Assembly (NCBI RefSeq): GCF_024734385.1
Contig: NZ_JANHAP010000002.1
Coordinates: forward strand, 310,001 to 374,000
Source: Dasania sp. GY-MA-18
GTDB taxonomy: Bacteria > Pseudomonadota > Gammaproteobacteria > Pseudomonadales > Dasaniaceae
Direction of reading: 5' to 3'
Length of the DNA stretch: 64,000 nucleotides
Part shown: piece after piece, positions 39,301 to 49,011 of the stretch
How the letters are laid out: each line of letters opens with the position of its first letter
How positions within the stretch are numbered: position 1 is the stretch's first letter
Translations under genes and position numbers: made by a program
Notes under the pieces: generated by a model
What the model saw: the letters and a program-made list of their open reading frames with translations, nothing else
Databases searched by the model: none
Told to the model about the DNA's origin: nothing

Positions 39301-39982
39301 TAAAGCCTCTCCCTGGATTTCTTAAAAATCTTAATAACTAGTGCTATCAAACTTCAATAAAATCATGAATTTGAAAGCCGAGCCTTATGTAAATATTAAT
39401 CGCCCGGCTTTAAGCGTTATTAGCTATAGCATCAAGTGGTTAAAATTAAGAATACAAATAATGTGATGATATTTTTTGACGAGATAAAAAAGCTGATCAT
39501 TCCTTGATCCTTATAAAACAATTTGAGCAACCTTAAAATTATTATTCAATCAAATGCAATGGCAACTAGATAAAGGCTACAACAGAATATTACGCAGTGA
39601 TACATAAAAAAACGTAATTAATTCACAAAAGTAATGGTATCATTTCTGAAACTTAATACTAATTAAGCATTGACCACATCAATTCCCCTAGACTATTCTT
39701 TTTAGACCCCCTATGCACTCATTGCTGACAACATCTTACGCACAACATAGGAGGGCTTAGTAAACATCCCCCCCCCTCCCGCCCCGCAGTATTAATCCCT
39801 ACTACATATGGCCGCACAACGCACACCTTACTCATATCGCCTCCCCCCAAAATCTAGGTTTTTGAACACAAGGCCCCTAACGATGGATTACAATTACGGA
39901 CTTTCAACTTAAGCTCGTCTATATTATGCACTTGCAACACTTGCGCAATGGATCACAGCCAACAAGTTCAATGGGAAACTGC
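39301..39982. promoter_or_regulatory. 682-base gene-free AT-rich region with a C9 tract
   Basis: It separates the divergent Rhs locus and the M20 peptidase gene. No protein frame is convincing. A 10-base inverted repeat with one mismatch (39374-39383 and 39402-39411) sits in the Rhs leader, 75 bases upstream of its start. Nine consecutive C (39768-39776), about 210 bases upstream of the peptidase start, could be length-variable. Promoters for both directions are expected but not identified. Confidence 0.5.
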
Positions 39983-41722
39983 ATGAAATATATCAACACC
40001 CTGCTAATCAGCGGCCTACTATGCCTCAGCGCCGCTTACAGCCAAGCCACCACCGTTAATATCAATACCAAAACAGCCAATGATATCGTGGCGCGTTATG
40101 CCACTAGTGAGCATCAAGCTGCGTTGGCTAGCTTTAGCCAATTTTTGCAGTTAGTGCATGATGGCGGTAAATACAAACACCTCAAACCGGCAATCAAACA
40201 TTATTTAAATAGCACGCCGCTCAAACCTACTCAGCAGCAACAGCTATTTAGGCTACTAGGCATTTACGCCCAACTCAAATACGGCCACGAGGCCATAACC
40301 TCCCTGCGCGAGCTGGTGGCCATACCCACCTTTAAAACTGAGGGCATACCCTCACACCAAAGCCCCGCCATGAAAGAGCTGGGCACGAAGTTAGAAAGCA
40401 TTGCAACTAGCTTTGGCCTGCAATTTAACAATGTGGATGACCGCGCTTTTGAAATTACATTGCCCGACAATAATGGTGGTAAAAATATTGCCCTGCACGC
40501 CCATGCCGATGTAGTGCCGGTTAACCCGGCAGATTGGGTGCTAGAAGACGGCACTCAGCTAGACCCCTTTAAGCTCACCGAAATTAATGGCCGCTTATAC
40601 GGCCGCGGTGCCGAGGATGATAAAAACGGTATAGTCGCCACGCTTTACGCCATGCGTGTTATTAAAGAGGAAAGCATTACTTTGGCTAACACTATGCGCT
40701 TGCTAGTAGACACTACCGAGGAGTCAGACGGCACCGCCATCCCCTACTATTTACAGCGCTACCCTACCCCTGAATACAACCTGGCCTTAGACGGCGGCTA
40801 CCCGGTGGTGATAGCCGAAAAAGGTTATGGCACGTTAATGGCCAGCTTTCCTGTGCGTAAAGCTCGCGGCCAAGGTGTAGTGGTTAACAGCATTACCGGC
40901 GGCTTAGCAACCAATCAAATACCCGCTAAATCAGTAGTTATGCTCACCAATGCCAATTCGCAATTTAAAGCGAAAGTTGATGCCTTAGCCAAAAAATTTG
41001 TTGCCGACAATGGCTCTAATTTCGCCATGGCCAGCAGCTTACAAGGCGAGCAACTACAACTAGTGCTTACCGGTGTTTCTGCACACTCTTCCGACCCCGC
41101 CTCTGGGGTTAATCCGGTATCGCGCATGTTGTTGTTTATACACAACCATAAACAAGCATTGGGGCTGGCTGAAAATCATATTACCGACGCCGCGCAATAC
41201 GCCGCTGAAAACTTCGGGCTAGATTTTTACGGCAAACGCTTAGGGGTAGATTTTGCCGATGACTTTATGGGGCCGCTCACCATGGCGCTGACTTTTATTA
41301 GCCTGGACGACAAGCAGTTACAGCTGGCGGTTAACCTGCGCGCACCAAAGGGTAAGCCCACCGAGCAGCTGAAGCAGGAAGTTAAAACCAAGCTGGATGC
41401 CTGGCTGGCCAACAGCGGTATTAATATGAGTTACAGCCACAGCCAGCGTAAACCCATGTATCGCAGCCCCGAAGGCAAATGGGTAAACGCCCTGCTGGAT
41501 ATCGCCACCGAAAACCTGGGACTGGAACGCAAGTTTGGCACCTCTGGCGGCGCCACCTCTATACACGACTTACCCAATGGGGTGCAGTTTGGCTTAGCTC
41601 GTGATGACGAAAAATACACTGGCCACAATGCCAATGAGTTTAAGCGGGTGGAGCAGTTTATGCTGGACTTGCGCATAGTGACGGAGATGATGGTGAGGCT
41701 GGGCAGCATGGAGCAGCTGTAA
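39983..41722 (+). CDS. M20-family metallopeptidase, exported
   Basis: A 579-residue protein counted from the ATG at 39983, where a signal peptide (MKYINTLLISGLLCLSAAYSQA) begins; an earlier ATG at 39926 would bury it. Metal and catalytic motifs are HAHADVVP (His and Asp of the first site), GRGAEDDKNG, DTTEESDG and the late SGGATSIHDLP. It resembles the dipeptidase PepV/Xaa-His branch, cleaving short peptides, and it should act in the periplasm. An N-terminal helical extension of about 100 residues precedes the catalytic core. Not obviously linked to the Rhs locus. Confidence 0.9.
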   Translation: MKYINTLLISGLLCLSAAYSQATTVNINTKTANDIVARYATSEHQAALASFSQFLQLVHDGGKYKHLKPAIKHYLNSTPLKPTQQQQLFRLLGIYAQLKYGHEAITSLRELVAIPTFKTEGIPSHQSPAMKELGTKLESIATSFGLQFNNVDDRAFEITLPDNNGGKNIALHAHADVVPVNPADWVLEDGTQLDPFKLTEINGRLYGRGAEDDKNGIVATLYAMRVIKEESITLANTMRLLVDTTEESDGTAIPYYLQRYPTPEYNLALDGGYPVVIAEKGYGTLMASFPVRKARGQGVVVNSITGGLATNQIPAKSVVMLTNANSQFKAKVDALAKKFVADNGSNFAMASSLQGEQLQLVLTGVSAHSSDPASGVNPVSRMLLFIHNHKQALGLAENHITDAAQYAAENFGLDFYGKRLGVDFADDFMGPLTMALTFISLDDKQLQLAVNLRAPKGKPTEQLKQEVKTKLDAWLANSGINMSYSHSQRKPMYRSPEGKWVNALLDIATENLGLERKFGTSGGATSIHDLPNGVQFGLARDDEKYTGHNANEFKRVEQFMLDLRIVTEMMVRLGSMEQL

Positions 41723-41779
41723 GCTTTGCATGCTTGCGGGGTTAGATCTGCGTAGCGGTTCTGGCCCATGTTGCTATAG

Positions 41780-41800
41780 ATCCCGGATCAAGTCCGGGAT
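41780..41800. repeat. Short palindrome upstream of the nuclease gene
   Basis: ATCCCGGA and TCCGGGAT pair around TCAAG. The sequence around it, GATCAAGTCCGGGATGAC, is a type of palindrome spread through many marine bacterial genomes. A weaker relative, CTGAATCAAGTTCAGAGTGAC (near 42750-42770), lies on the other side of the nuclease gene. Confidence 0.7.
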
Positions 41801-41906
41801 GACTGTGCCAGAATCTTTCTAATTACTTACCATAGCCTATACTGATGAACGGCTTTATATAACCACCTCGCAAGCCTGACCATAATAATTAAAAGGAGTG
41901 TTAATT

Positions 41907-42635
41907 ATGCTGGATCTATATTCTTTAAAAGCCGAAACACGCTACGGCTGCCCCGCTGCTGACCAAATTATCATTAACCGCAACTATGTGGTGGGTTATT
42001 CTTATTATTTTAGACAGGCTAAGTGGGCGCTGGAGATTGTAGACCCAGATAAAAAAGTCATGAGTACAATCGAGCGTTTAAATAATTTTAGGCCAGATTA
42101 CCGCATCCCTAAACGTTTTAGAGCTGATCTTAGTGATTACACTGGCAGTGGCTACGATAGAGGTCATTTAGTGGCTAGTGCAAACCAAAATGATACACAT
42201 ATACAAAACAGTGAAACCTTTTTGCTGTCTAATATGTCGCCCCAAAAAAAGGAACTTAACCGCCAAATATGGCGCGAACTGGAATCAGCTGTGCGCAAGC
42301 TAGATGCTAAGTCATCCGTGCTAGAAACTTATGTCATATGCGGGCCGATTTTTGATTTCACACACTCAATACAATTTATCGGTGAGAATGATAAAAATGG
42401 CATAAAAGTGCCTATACCTAGTCATTTTTTTAAGTGCGTACTTACAGAAGAAAATAGTGGCAGGCTTAAAATGTGGGCCTTTGAAATGCCTAATAAAAAA
42501 CTGACTGGCTCAATTGGCAACTATCGCGTATCTACTGCACATATAGAGCAACGCGCTGGCATTACCTTATGGGATAATTTGTTAGGTCAGTTTATTGATA
42601 AAGAAAAAAATAAAGTTCGGGCTATGTGGCGCTAA
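41907..42635 (+). CDS. DNA/RNA non-specific endonuclease (DRGH motif)
   Basis: A 242-residue protein with the family catalytic motif DRGHLVASA, the His being the general base, followed by the metal-ligand Asn region NQNDTHIQNSETFLLSNMSPQ. The start ATG has AAAAGGAG nine bases upstream, so an in-frame GTG at 41898 is rejected. There is no signal peptide, unlike secreted members (NucA, Serratia nuclease), which suggests cytosolic use or another export route. No inhibitor gene is beside it. It is convergent with gap and shares its terminator. Confidence 0.92.
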   Translation: MLDLYSLKAETRYGCPAADQIIINRNYVVGYSYYFRQAKWALEIVDPDKKVMSTIERLNNFRPDYRIPKRFRADLSDYTGSGYDRGHLVASANQNDTHIQNSETFLLSNMSPQKKELNRQIWRELESAVRKLDAKSSVLETYVICGPIFDFTHSIQFIGENDKNGIKVPIPSHFFKCVLTEENSGRLKMWAFEMPNKKLTGSIGNYRVSTAHIEQRAGITLWDNLLGQFIDKEKNKVRAMWR

Positions 42636-42714
42636 GCTGCTTAATTGAGCGCGCGCTGCTTGATTCTTTCAACAGCAGCCAGACTGCACTTTATAAAACT
42701 TATAAAACAGACAT

Positions 42715-42744
42715 AAAAAAACCGCAACTAGTACGGTTTTTTTT
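42715..42744. terminator. Bidirectional terminator between the nuclease and gap
   Basis: AAAAAAACCG (42715-42724) pairs with CGGTTTTTTT (42734-42743) around a nine-base loop. The A/T ends serve both strands. The two flanking genes converge on it. Confidence 0.88.
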
Positions 42745-42824
42745 GATTCTGAATCAAGTTCAGAGTGACGAGCAATGGGGCCAAGGCTGCTGTGCAGGTC
42801 TGGCCCCTTTACGAAAAAAGAAGA

Positions 42825-44291
42825 TTAATCTTCCTTAGGATATACCCGGTAATCAACACCGGCCAATTGCTCTAGCACACGGTGTACCTGGCAGCTGTAA
42901 CCAAACTCATTGTCGTACCAGCAGTACATAATAACCTGGTTGCCGTTTACGATAGTGGCTTCACTATCGAAGATGCATGCGTGGCGTGAACCTACTAAAT
43001 CGGTAGATACTACTTCAGGCGAGTTAGAGTAATCCACTTGCTTGCGCAGTGGTGAATGCAAGGCGATGTGACGCATGTATTCGTTAACTTCGTCTACCGT
43101 GGTTTCTTTGGCTAGGGTCAGTTTTAAAATGGCCATAGATACGTTAGGTGTGGGTACCCGTATCGCATTACCGGTTAGCTTACCTTCCATAATGGGCAAT
43201 ACTTTGGCCACCGCTTTGGCAGCACCAGTAGAGGTGATTACCATGTTTAACGGTGCGCTGCGGCCACGACGGTCGGCTTTGTGGTAGTTGTCTATCAGGT
43301 TTTGGTCGTTGGTGTAGGCGTGTATGGTTTCTACATGGCCTGACACTATGCCAAACTTATCGTTCATCGCTTTTAATGGCGGTGAAATCGCATTGGTAGT
43401 ACAGCTAGCAGCACAAATAATATCGTCAGTTTCTTCGATGATGTCATTGTTAATGCCGTGTACGATGTTTTTAATATCGCCCGCGGGGGCTGTTAATAAC
43501 ACTTTGCTGGCACCGGGGCGCAGGTGACGCGATAGCGCTTCTTTGTCTTTGAAAATACCGGTGTTATCGATAATGATTGCGTTGTTAATGCCGTAAGCTG
43601 TGTAGTCCACTTCTTCGGGGCTGCCAGCGTAAATGACTTTTACTTCGTTACCATTGGCAATAAAAGAGCTGCGCTCTTCATCTACCCGTATGGTGCCTTT
43701 GAAAGGGCCGTGTACCGAGTCGCGACGCAACAAGCTAACACGTTTAACCAAATCGTTTTTGGCACCGCCTTGGCGAACAACTACCGCACGCAGACGTAGG
43801 TTTTCACCGCCGCCTGTTTTTTCTACTAATAAGCGCGCCATTAAACGGCCTATGCGACCAAAACCGTAGAGCACAACATCGCGTGGCTCGGCAGCTGGTG
43901 CGGGGGCGTTGATTAGGTCTTCAACTTGCGAGCGCACAAAATCTTCTACGCTCACGCCTTGGGCTTTAGGGCCCTCTTCATACATTACTGCAATACGGCC
44001 AGCGTCTATGTGGGCGATGCTCAAATCTAATTCTGCTAGCGCCTTGATTACCGGGAAGGTTTCAAACTCAGACAGTTCGTTTTCTTCAATCTGGCGTACC
44101 ACTCTATGGGCTTGCATAATCTCAAGCACCGATTGGTTAACCAGGCTTTGGCCGTAGATGTAGGTTTTAACGCTGTCTTTACGATAGAGTTTACCTACCA
44201 ATGGAATCATGGCTTCGGCTAGGGCTTCACGCTCTTTCCAATCGGCAAAATAGTCATCGGGTCTTTCACGGTTGGCATCGTTAGCTGTCAC
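42825..44291 (-). CDS. gap: Glyceraldehyde-3-phosphate dehydrogenase, long form
   Basis: A 488-residue enzyme, longer than the usual 330, with an N-terminal extension of about 140 residues before the Rossmann motif YGFGRIGRLMARLL. The active-site Cys297 lies in ICAASCTTNAISPPL, with the partner His in the HAYTNDQNLID region. It oxidises G3P with NAD(P) in glycolysis or gluconeogenesis. The long form next to mfd matches the P. aeruginosa homologue. The start is GTG with AAGG upstream; no in-frame ATG is near. The extension has no recognised role. Confidence 0.93.
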   Translation of the reverse strand: MTANDANRERPDDYFADWKEREALAEAMIPLVGKLYRKDSVKTYIYGQSLVNQSVLEIMQAHRVVRQIEENELSEFETFPVIKALAELDLSIAHIDAGRIAVMYEEGPKAQGVSVEDFVRSQVEDLINAPAPAAEPRDVVLYGFGRIGRLMARLLVEKTGGGENLRLRAVVVRQGGAKNDLVKRVSLLRRDSVHGPFKGTIRVDEERSSFIANGNEVKVIYAGSPEEVDYTAYGINNAIIIDNTGIFKDKEALSRHLRPGASKVLLTAPAGDIKNIVHGINNDIIEETDDIICAASCTTNAISPPLKAMNDKFGIVSGHVETIHAYTNDQNLIDNYHKADRRGRSAPLNMVITSTGAAKAVAKVLPIMEGKLTGNAIRVPTPNVSMAILKLTLAKETTVDEVNEYMRHIALHSPLRKQVDYSNSPEVVSTDLVGSRHACIFDSEATIVNGNQVIMYCWYDNEFGYSCQVHRVLEQLAGVDYRVYPKED

Positions 44292-44504
44292 TGCTGGTTA
44301 CCTTTAATGAGGGCTATAAAATGAGCGCGTATTATCTGTATTCATCCCCCCAAGTTCAACCGCTTAGGTGGCTTTTACTCAACATATTCGTCATTTCTTT
44401 TGTGAATAGATTATGAATAGCGCAATTTCGCAATGAAAATTGCTGGGGCTATCGCTACAATAGCCGCTTTTTAGCCCTGTAACCCTGTAGCCAGAAACCT
44501 GTTT

Positions 44505-47500
44505 ATGACTGATCACAGCATTTTTGCCCCCATTACCCACTCAAAACACGGCGATAGGCTGCGTTGGGGCAACTTAGCCGGCAGCGCCAGCAGCTTGGCT
44601 GTGGTCAATGCGGCCCAGCAAAGTGGCAGCCTAACAGTATTAATCACCAACGATACCGCCAGTGCCTTCCAGCTAGAGCAGGAGCTGCGCTTTTACCGTG
44701 ACGGCCTAGAGGTGTTACACCTACCCGACTGGGAAACCCTACCCTACGATACCTTCTCACCTCACGAAGACATTATCTCCGAGCGCCTAACCACCCTGCA
44801 CAAGCTCAAAAACATGCACAAGGGCTTGCTAATTATCCCCATTAGCACCCTGATGCACAGGCTATTGCCGCAAAGCTACCTGGATGCTCACACCCTGCAA
44901 ATACAACTGGGGCAAACCTTCGACATAGCCGCCATGCGCAATAAGTTTGAGGCCAGCGGCTACCGTTGTGTAGACACGGTATACGAGCACGGTGAGTTTG
45001 CCCTGCGCGGGGCCATCATGGATATCTACCCCATGGGTAGCAAGCTGCCCTATCGCATCGATTTGCTGGGGGATGAAATAGATACCCTGCGCACCTTCGA
45101 CCCCGAGACCCAGCGTACGGTTAAACAGGTTAAAGAGATCAACCTATTACCCGGCAAAGAGTTTCCACTGGATAAAGACGGCATAGCCAATTTTAGAAAC
45201 AACTGGCACCAGGCCTTTGACGTAGACCACAGCCGCTGCCCCATCTACCAAGATATTAGCCAGGGCATAGCCCCCGCCGGTATAGAATATTACCTGCCGC
45301 TATTTTTTGACCACTGCAGCACCCTGTTTGACTACCTGCCCGACGACAGCCTGTTTTTTAGCTTTGATGGCCTAGACCGCGCCGCCGAGCAATTTTGGCG
45401 CGACCTGCACAGCCGCTATGAAGATTTAAACATAGACCCTCAGCGGCCACTGCTAGCCCCCAACAAAGTGTTTATCCCCACTGAAGAGTTATTTTCGGCA
45501 CTCAAGGGCCAGCAGCGTATTGTGCTGTTTCGCGACGCCATAGAAGAGCAACTAGGCAGTGTTAACTTCCCCGCCGCAGCACCGCCGTTTTTAGCCATAG
45601 ATAACAAAGCCAGCCGCCCTTTAGCGGCCGTGCAGGACTTAGTGGCCGACGATAATAATCGCATACTATTTTGTGCCGAAAGCGCTGGCCGCCGCGAGAC
45701 CCTAACCGAGTTATTAGGCAAGCATAAAATACGCCCCGGCAGCTGCAAAAACTGGGCTGAGTTTATCGCTGGCGAACAGAACATCGCCATTACTGTGGGC
45801 AATATAGAGTCCGGTTTGCGGCTTAATGATGTACAGGGCAAGCAAGTGTTTGTTATTGCCGAGGCGCAATTATTTGGCCAGCAGGTGATGCAAAAACGCC
45901 GTCGCCGCAAGGCCAGCGATAGCGGTGAAAACATAGTTAAAGACCTCACCGAACTCACCCTAGGTGCGCCAGTAGTGCATTTAGATCATGGTGTGGGCCG
46001 CTATCACGGCCTGCAAACTATAGAGGCCGGTGGCGTTAGCGAAGAATTTATCACCCTGGAATACGCCGACGGTGCCAAGCTGTATGTGCCGGTATCCTCG
46101 CTGGATTTAATTAGCCGTTACACCGGTGCCGATGTGGATATGGCGCCGCTGCACCGCTTAGGTAGCGATCAATGGTCTAAGGCCAAGCGCAAAGCTGCAG
46201 AGAAAATACGCGATGTCGCTGCTGAATTATTGGATATATACGCCCGCCGCGCGGCAAGACCCGGCCAATCCTTCAACCACCCCGAGCAGGATTACCAGCA
46301 ATTTGCTGCCGCCTTCCCCTTTGAGGAAACCCCCGACCAGCAAAGCGCTATAGAAGCGGTGATTGCCGATATGCAAGCCAAAACCGCCACCGATAGGCTG
46401 GTGTGTGGCGACGTAGGTTTTGGTAAAACTGAGGTCGCCATGCGCGCCGCCTTTATTGCCGCGCACAACAACAAGCAAGTGGCGGTATTGGTACCCACCA
46501 CCCTGCTGGCCCAGCAACATCATCAATCATTCAAAGACCGTTTTGCCGATTGGCCAGTCAATATAGAGGTGATCTCACGCTTTAAAACCGCCAAAGAACA
46601 AAGCCAAATTATTGCCGATACTGCCGCTGGTAAAATCGATATTTTAGTAGGCACCCATAAGCTGCTTAACGACGATGTTAAGTATCACGACCTGGGCCTA
46701 GTGATTATCGATGAAGAGCATCGTTTCGGGGTGCGCCAAAAAGAAAAGCTAAAATCGCTGCGCTCCGAGGTAGATATTTTAACCCTCACCGCAACTCCCA
46801 TACCGCGCACCTTAAATATGGCCATGTCGGGCATGCGCGATTTATCCATAATCGCCACCCCACCGGCACGGCGTTTGTCGGTAAAAACTTTTGTGCGCGA
46901 ACGCGATAAAGGCATGATTAAAGAAGCACTGCTGCGGGAGATTTTGCGCGGCGGGCAAGTGTATTACCTGCACAACGAAGTCAAAGACATAGACCGCGTT
47001 GCCCGCGAACTGCAAGAGTTAGCGCCAGAGCTACGCATAGGCATAGGTCACGGCCAAATGCACGAGCGCGAATTAGAACAAGTGATGTCCGACTTTTATC
47101 ACAAGCGCTATAACGTACTGCTATGCACCACCATTATAGAAACGGGTATAGACGTACCCTCAGCCAACACCATTATTATCGACCGCGCCGATAAATTTGG
47201 CTTAGCGCAATTGCACCAACTGCGTGGCCGTGTTGGCCGTTCTCATCACCAAGCCTATGCCTACCTGCTCACGCCGGGTAAAAAGAATATGACCAGCGAT
47301 GCCAAAAAACGGCTAGAGGCCATCAGCATGGCTGAGGACTTGGGGGCAGGCTTTATGCTGGCCACCCACGATTTAGAAATACGCGGTGCCGGTGAGTTAT
47401 TGGGCGATGATCAAAGCGGCCAAATCCATAGCATAGGTTTTACCCTGTATATGGAAATGCTGGAGCGCGCAGTTAAAGCGCTTAAAGCGGGCAAACAGAT

Positions 47501-47969
47501 AGACTTAGAAAACCCCATAGAGCACGGTGCCGAAATTAACCTGCGCTTGCCCGCCCTCATCCCCGACGACTACCTACCGGATGTGCATACCCGTCTAACC
47601 TTGTACAAACGTATAGCCAGCGCCGAAACCGATGAGGCCCTGCGTGAATTACAGGTAGAGATGATAGACCGCTTTGGTCTGCTGCCCGAGCCAGTGAAAA
47701 GCCTGTTTAGAGCCAGCAGCTTAAAACTGCGAGCCCACCATATGGGCATAGCTAAAATTGAAGCCCATAGCAGCGGCGGTAAGCTAGAGTTTTGTGAAAA
47801 CACCGAAGTGGACCCGCTAAAACTGGTGCAGTTAGTACAAAGCCAGCCTGCGACCTTTAAGTTAGCTGGGGCCACCACCCTGCGCTTTGATGACGATCTG
47901 GAAGACCGCGAACTGCGTTTTCAATTTGTTGAAGACTTAATCACATTACTGGCCCCTAAAGCGGCCTAG
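44505..47969 (+). CDS. mfd: Transcription-repair coupling factor
   Basis: A 1154-residue ATP-driven translocase that removes RNA polymerase stalled at lesions and recruits UvrA. The UvrB-homology N-terminus is followed by the RNA polymerase-interacting domain near GAPVVHLDHGVGRYHGL, RecG-like helicase motifs (GDVGFGKTEVAMRAA Walker A, IIDEEHRFG Walker B, TLTATPIPRT motif III) and the TRCF C-terminal domain. Length is standard. The divergent gap gene sits 213 bases upstream. Confidence 0.97.
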   Translation: MTDHSIFAPITHSKHGDRLRWGNLAGSASSLAVVNAAQQSGSLTVLITNDTASAFQLEQELRFYRDGLEVLHLPDWETLPYDTFSPHEDIISERLTTLHKLKNMHKGLLIIPISTLMHRLLPQSYLDAHTLQIQLGQTFDIAAMRNKFEASGYRCVDTVYEHGEFALRGAIMDIYPMGSKLPYRIDLLGDEIDTLRTFDPETQRTVKQVKEINLLPGKEFPLDKDGIANFRNNWHQAFDVDHSRCPIYQDISQGIAPAGIEYYLPLFFDHCSTLFDYLPDDSLFFSFDGLDRAAEQFWRDLHSRYEDLNIDPQRPLLAPNKVFIPTEELFSALKGQQRIVLFRDAIEEQLGSVNFPAAAPPFLAIDNKASRPLAAVQDLVADDNNRILFCAESAGRRETLTELLGKHKIRPGSCKNWAEFIAGEQNIAITVGNIESGLRLNDVQGKQVFVIAEAQLFGQQVMQKRRRRKASDSGENIVKDLTELTLGAPVVHLDHGVGRYHGLQTIEAGGVSEEFITLEYADGAKLYVPVSSLDLISRYTGADVDMAPLHRLGSDQWSKAKRKAAEKIRDVAAELLDIYARRAARPGQSFNHPEQDYQQFAAAFPFEETPDQQSAIEAVIADMQAKTATDRLVCGDVGFGKTEVAMRAAFIAAHNNKQVAVLVPTTLLAQQHHQSFKDRFADWPVNIEVISRFKTAKEQSQIIADTAAGKIDILVGTHKLLNDDVKYHDLGLVIIDEEHRFGVRQKEKLKSLRSEVDILTLTATPIPRTLNMAMSGMRDLSIIATPPARRLSVKTFVRERDKGMIKEALLREILRGGQVYYLHNEVKDIDRVARELQELAPELRIGIGHGQMHERELEQVMSDFYHKRYNVLLCTTIIETGIDVPSANTIIIDRADKFGLAQLHQLRGRVGRSHHQAYAYLLTPGKKNMTSDAKKRLEAISMAEDLGAGFMLATHDLEIRGAGELLGDDQSGQIHSIGFTLYMEMLERAVKALKAGKQIDLENPIEHGAEINLRLPALIPDDYLPDVHTRLTLYKRIASAETDEALRELQVEMIDRFGLLPEPVKSLFRASSLKLRAHHMGIAKIEAHSSGGKLEFCENTEVDPLKLVQLVQSQPATFKLAGATTLRFDDDLEDRELRFQFVEDLITLLAPKAA

Positions 47970-48056
47970 CGGCCGTGTCAACGCGCAATGCCGCTTGATC
48001 TTAATTGTTTGAAGGCGGTAGAGTGATAGCCCTTAACAATAACTGTAAGTAACTTT

Positions 48057-48992
48057 ATGATCTACCGCCGTATTGTTTTTTTAATTATCGCCATCAGCCT
48101 GTACGCCAGCACTGCCAATGCTCAAGATAATGCCGATACCGTTGCGCAGTGGTATCAGGTGGAAGTACTGGTATTTGCTAATAATGACCCTAACGCCGCC
48201 TTAGACGAGCAATGGCCACAGGAACTGGGGCTTAAATATCCGGCCAATATAGTCACCCTATCAGAACCCTTAGCGGCCATAATGCCCGATACTCTCAATG
48301 ATGATCCTGCGGCAGTGCTGGATGCTGAGACGGCGGCCCCAACGAATATTGACCCCACCCCATTAAAGGCCTTTGTGAGACTGCCCAGTGAGCAACGCTT
48401 ACTCAATAAAGAGGTAGCCAGTGTTATAGGCCAATATGATTTTCGCCCCTTATTCCATCAAGCCTGGCGGCAAACAATTAATGAACGCGATGAATCACTG
48501 AGCATAGCGATTAATGGCGGTGAAGCTTTTGATGACCACTTTGAGTTAGAGGGCAGCATTAAAATTAGCTTAGAGCGCTACCTGCACATACACACTGATT
48601 TATGGCTAAACCGCTTTGTGAGCAACGCCGGCGAGCAGCCGCTTAGCTGGCCCTTATTGCCGCCAGTGCCACGCAGCGTGCCGGAACAAAGCGCCACGGA
48701 TTTAGCTTTTGCACCAGTAAACCCAGAGTCTGTTGCCGAACTTAATGATTTGAATGCGGAGCTAGAGCTGCCACCATTAACCGACCCGCTGACGGGCGCC
48801 AATCAGTTTTTGGCTAAGCAGCTGGCGCATTTGCGTGATAAACAATACCGGGTTGATAAAACTATCGTGCTGCGCCAACACCGCCGTATGCGCAGTGCCG
48901 AGCTGCACTATATAGATCACCCCTTGTTTGGGGTGTTAATACGCATAGATCCCTACAACCCAGAAGCGGTGAGCGAAAATAACAGCCAATAA
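48057..48992 (+). CDS. csiV: CsiV family peptidoglycan-binding-type protein
   Basis: A 311-residue exported protein with signal peptide (FLIIAISLYASTANAQ). WYQVEVLVFANN near the start and RRMRSAELHYIDHPLFGVLIRIDPY at the end are the CsiV hallmarks. CsiV was linked to condensin suppression and cell wall in P. aeruginosa. A Pro/Asp-rich linker occupies residues about 85-120. It sits downstream of mfd on the same strand (87-base gap) and converges with the phosphorylase gene 19 bases away. Confidence 0.88.
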   Translation: MIYRRIVFLIIAISLYASTANAQDNADTVAQWYQVEVLVFANNDPNAALDEQWPQELGLKYPANIVTLSEPLAAIMPDTLNDDPAAVLDAETAAPTNIDPTPLKAFVRLPSEQRLLNKEVASVIGQYDFRPLFHQAWRQTINERDESLSIAINGGEAFDDHFELEGSIKISLERYLHIHTDLWLNRFVSNAGEQPLSWPLLPPVPRSVPEQSATDLAFAPVNPESVAELNDLNAELELPPLTDPLTGANQFLAKQLAHLRDKQYRVDKTIVLRQHRRMRSAELHYIDHPLFGVLIRIDPYNPEAVSENNSQ

Positions 48993-49011
48993 GCGCTGCC
49001 GGTTTTGGCCG

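Noticed and set aside
42776-42812. GGGGCCA/TGGCCCC inverted repeat before the gap stop as a second terminator
   Set aside because: It has no T-run on either strand and a much better bidirectional terminator lies at 42715-42744.
45440-45958. A 172-codon minus-strand frame antisense to mfd
   Set aside because: It is the shadow of the conserved mfd coding region.
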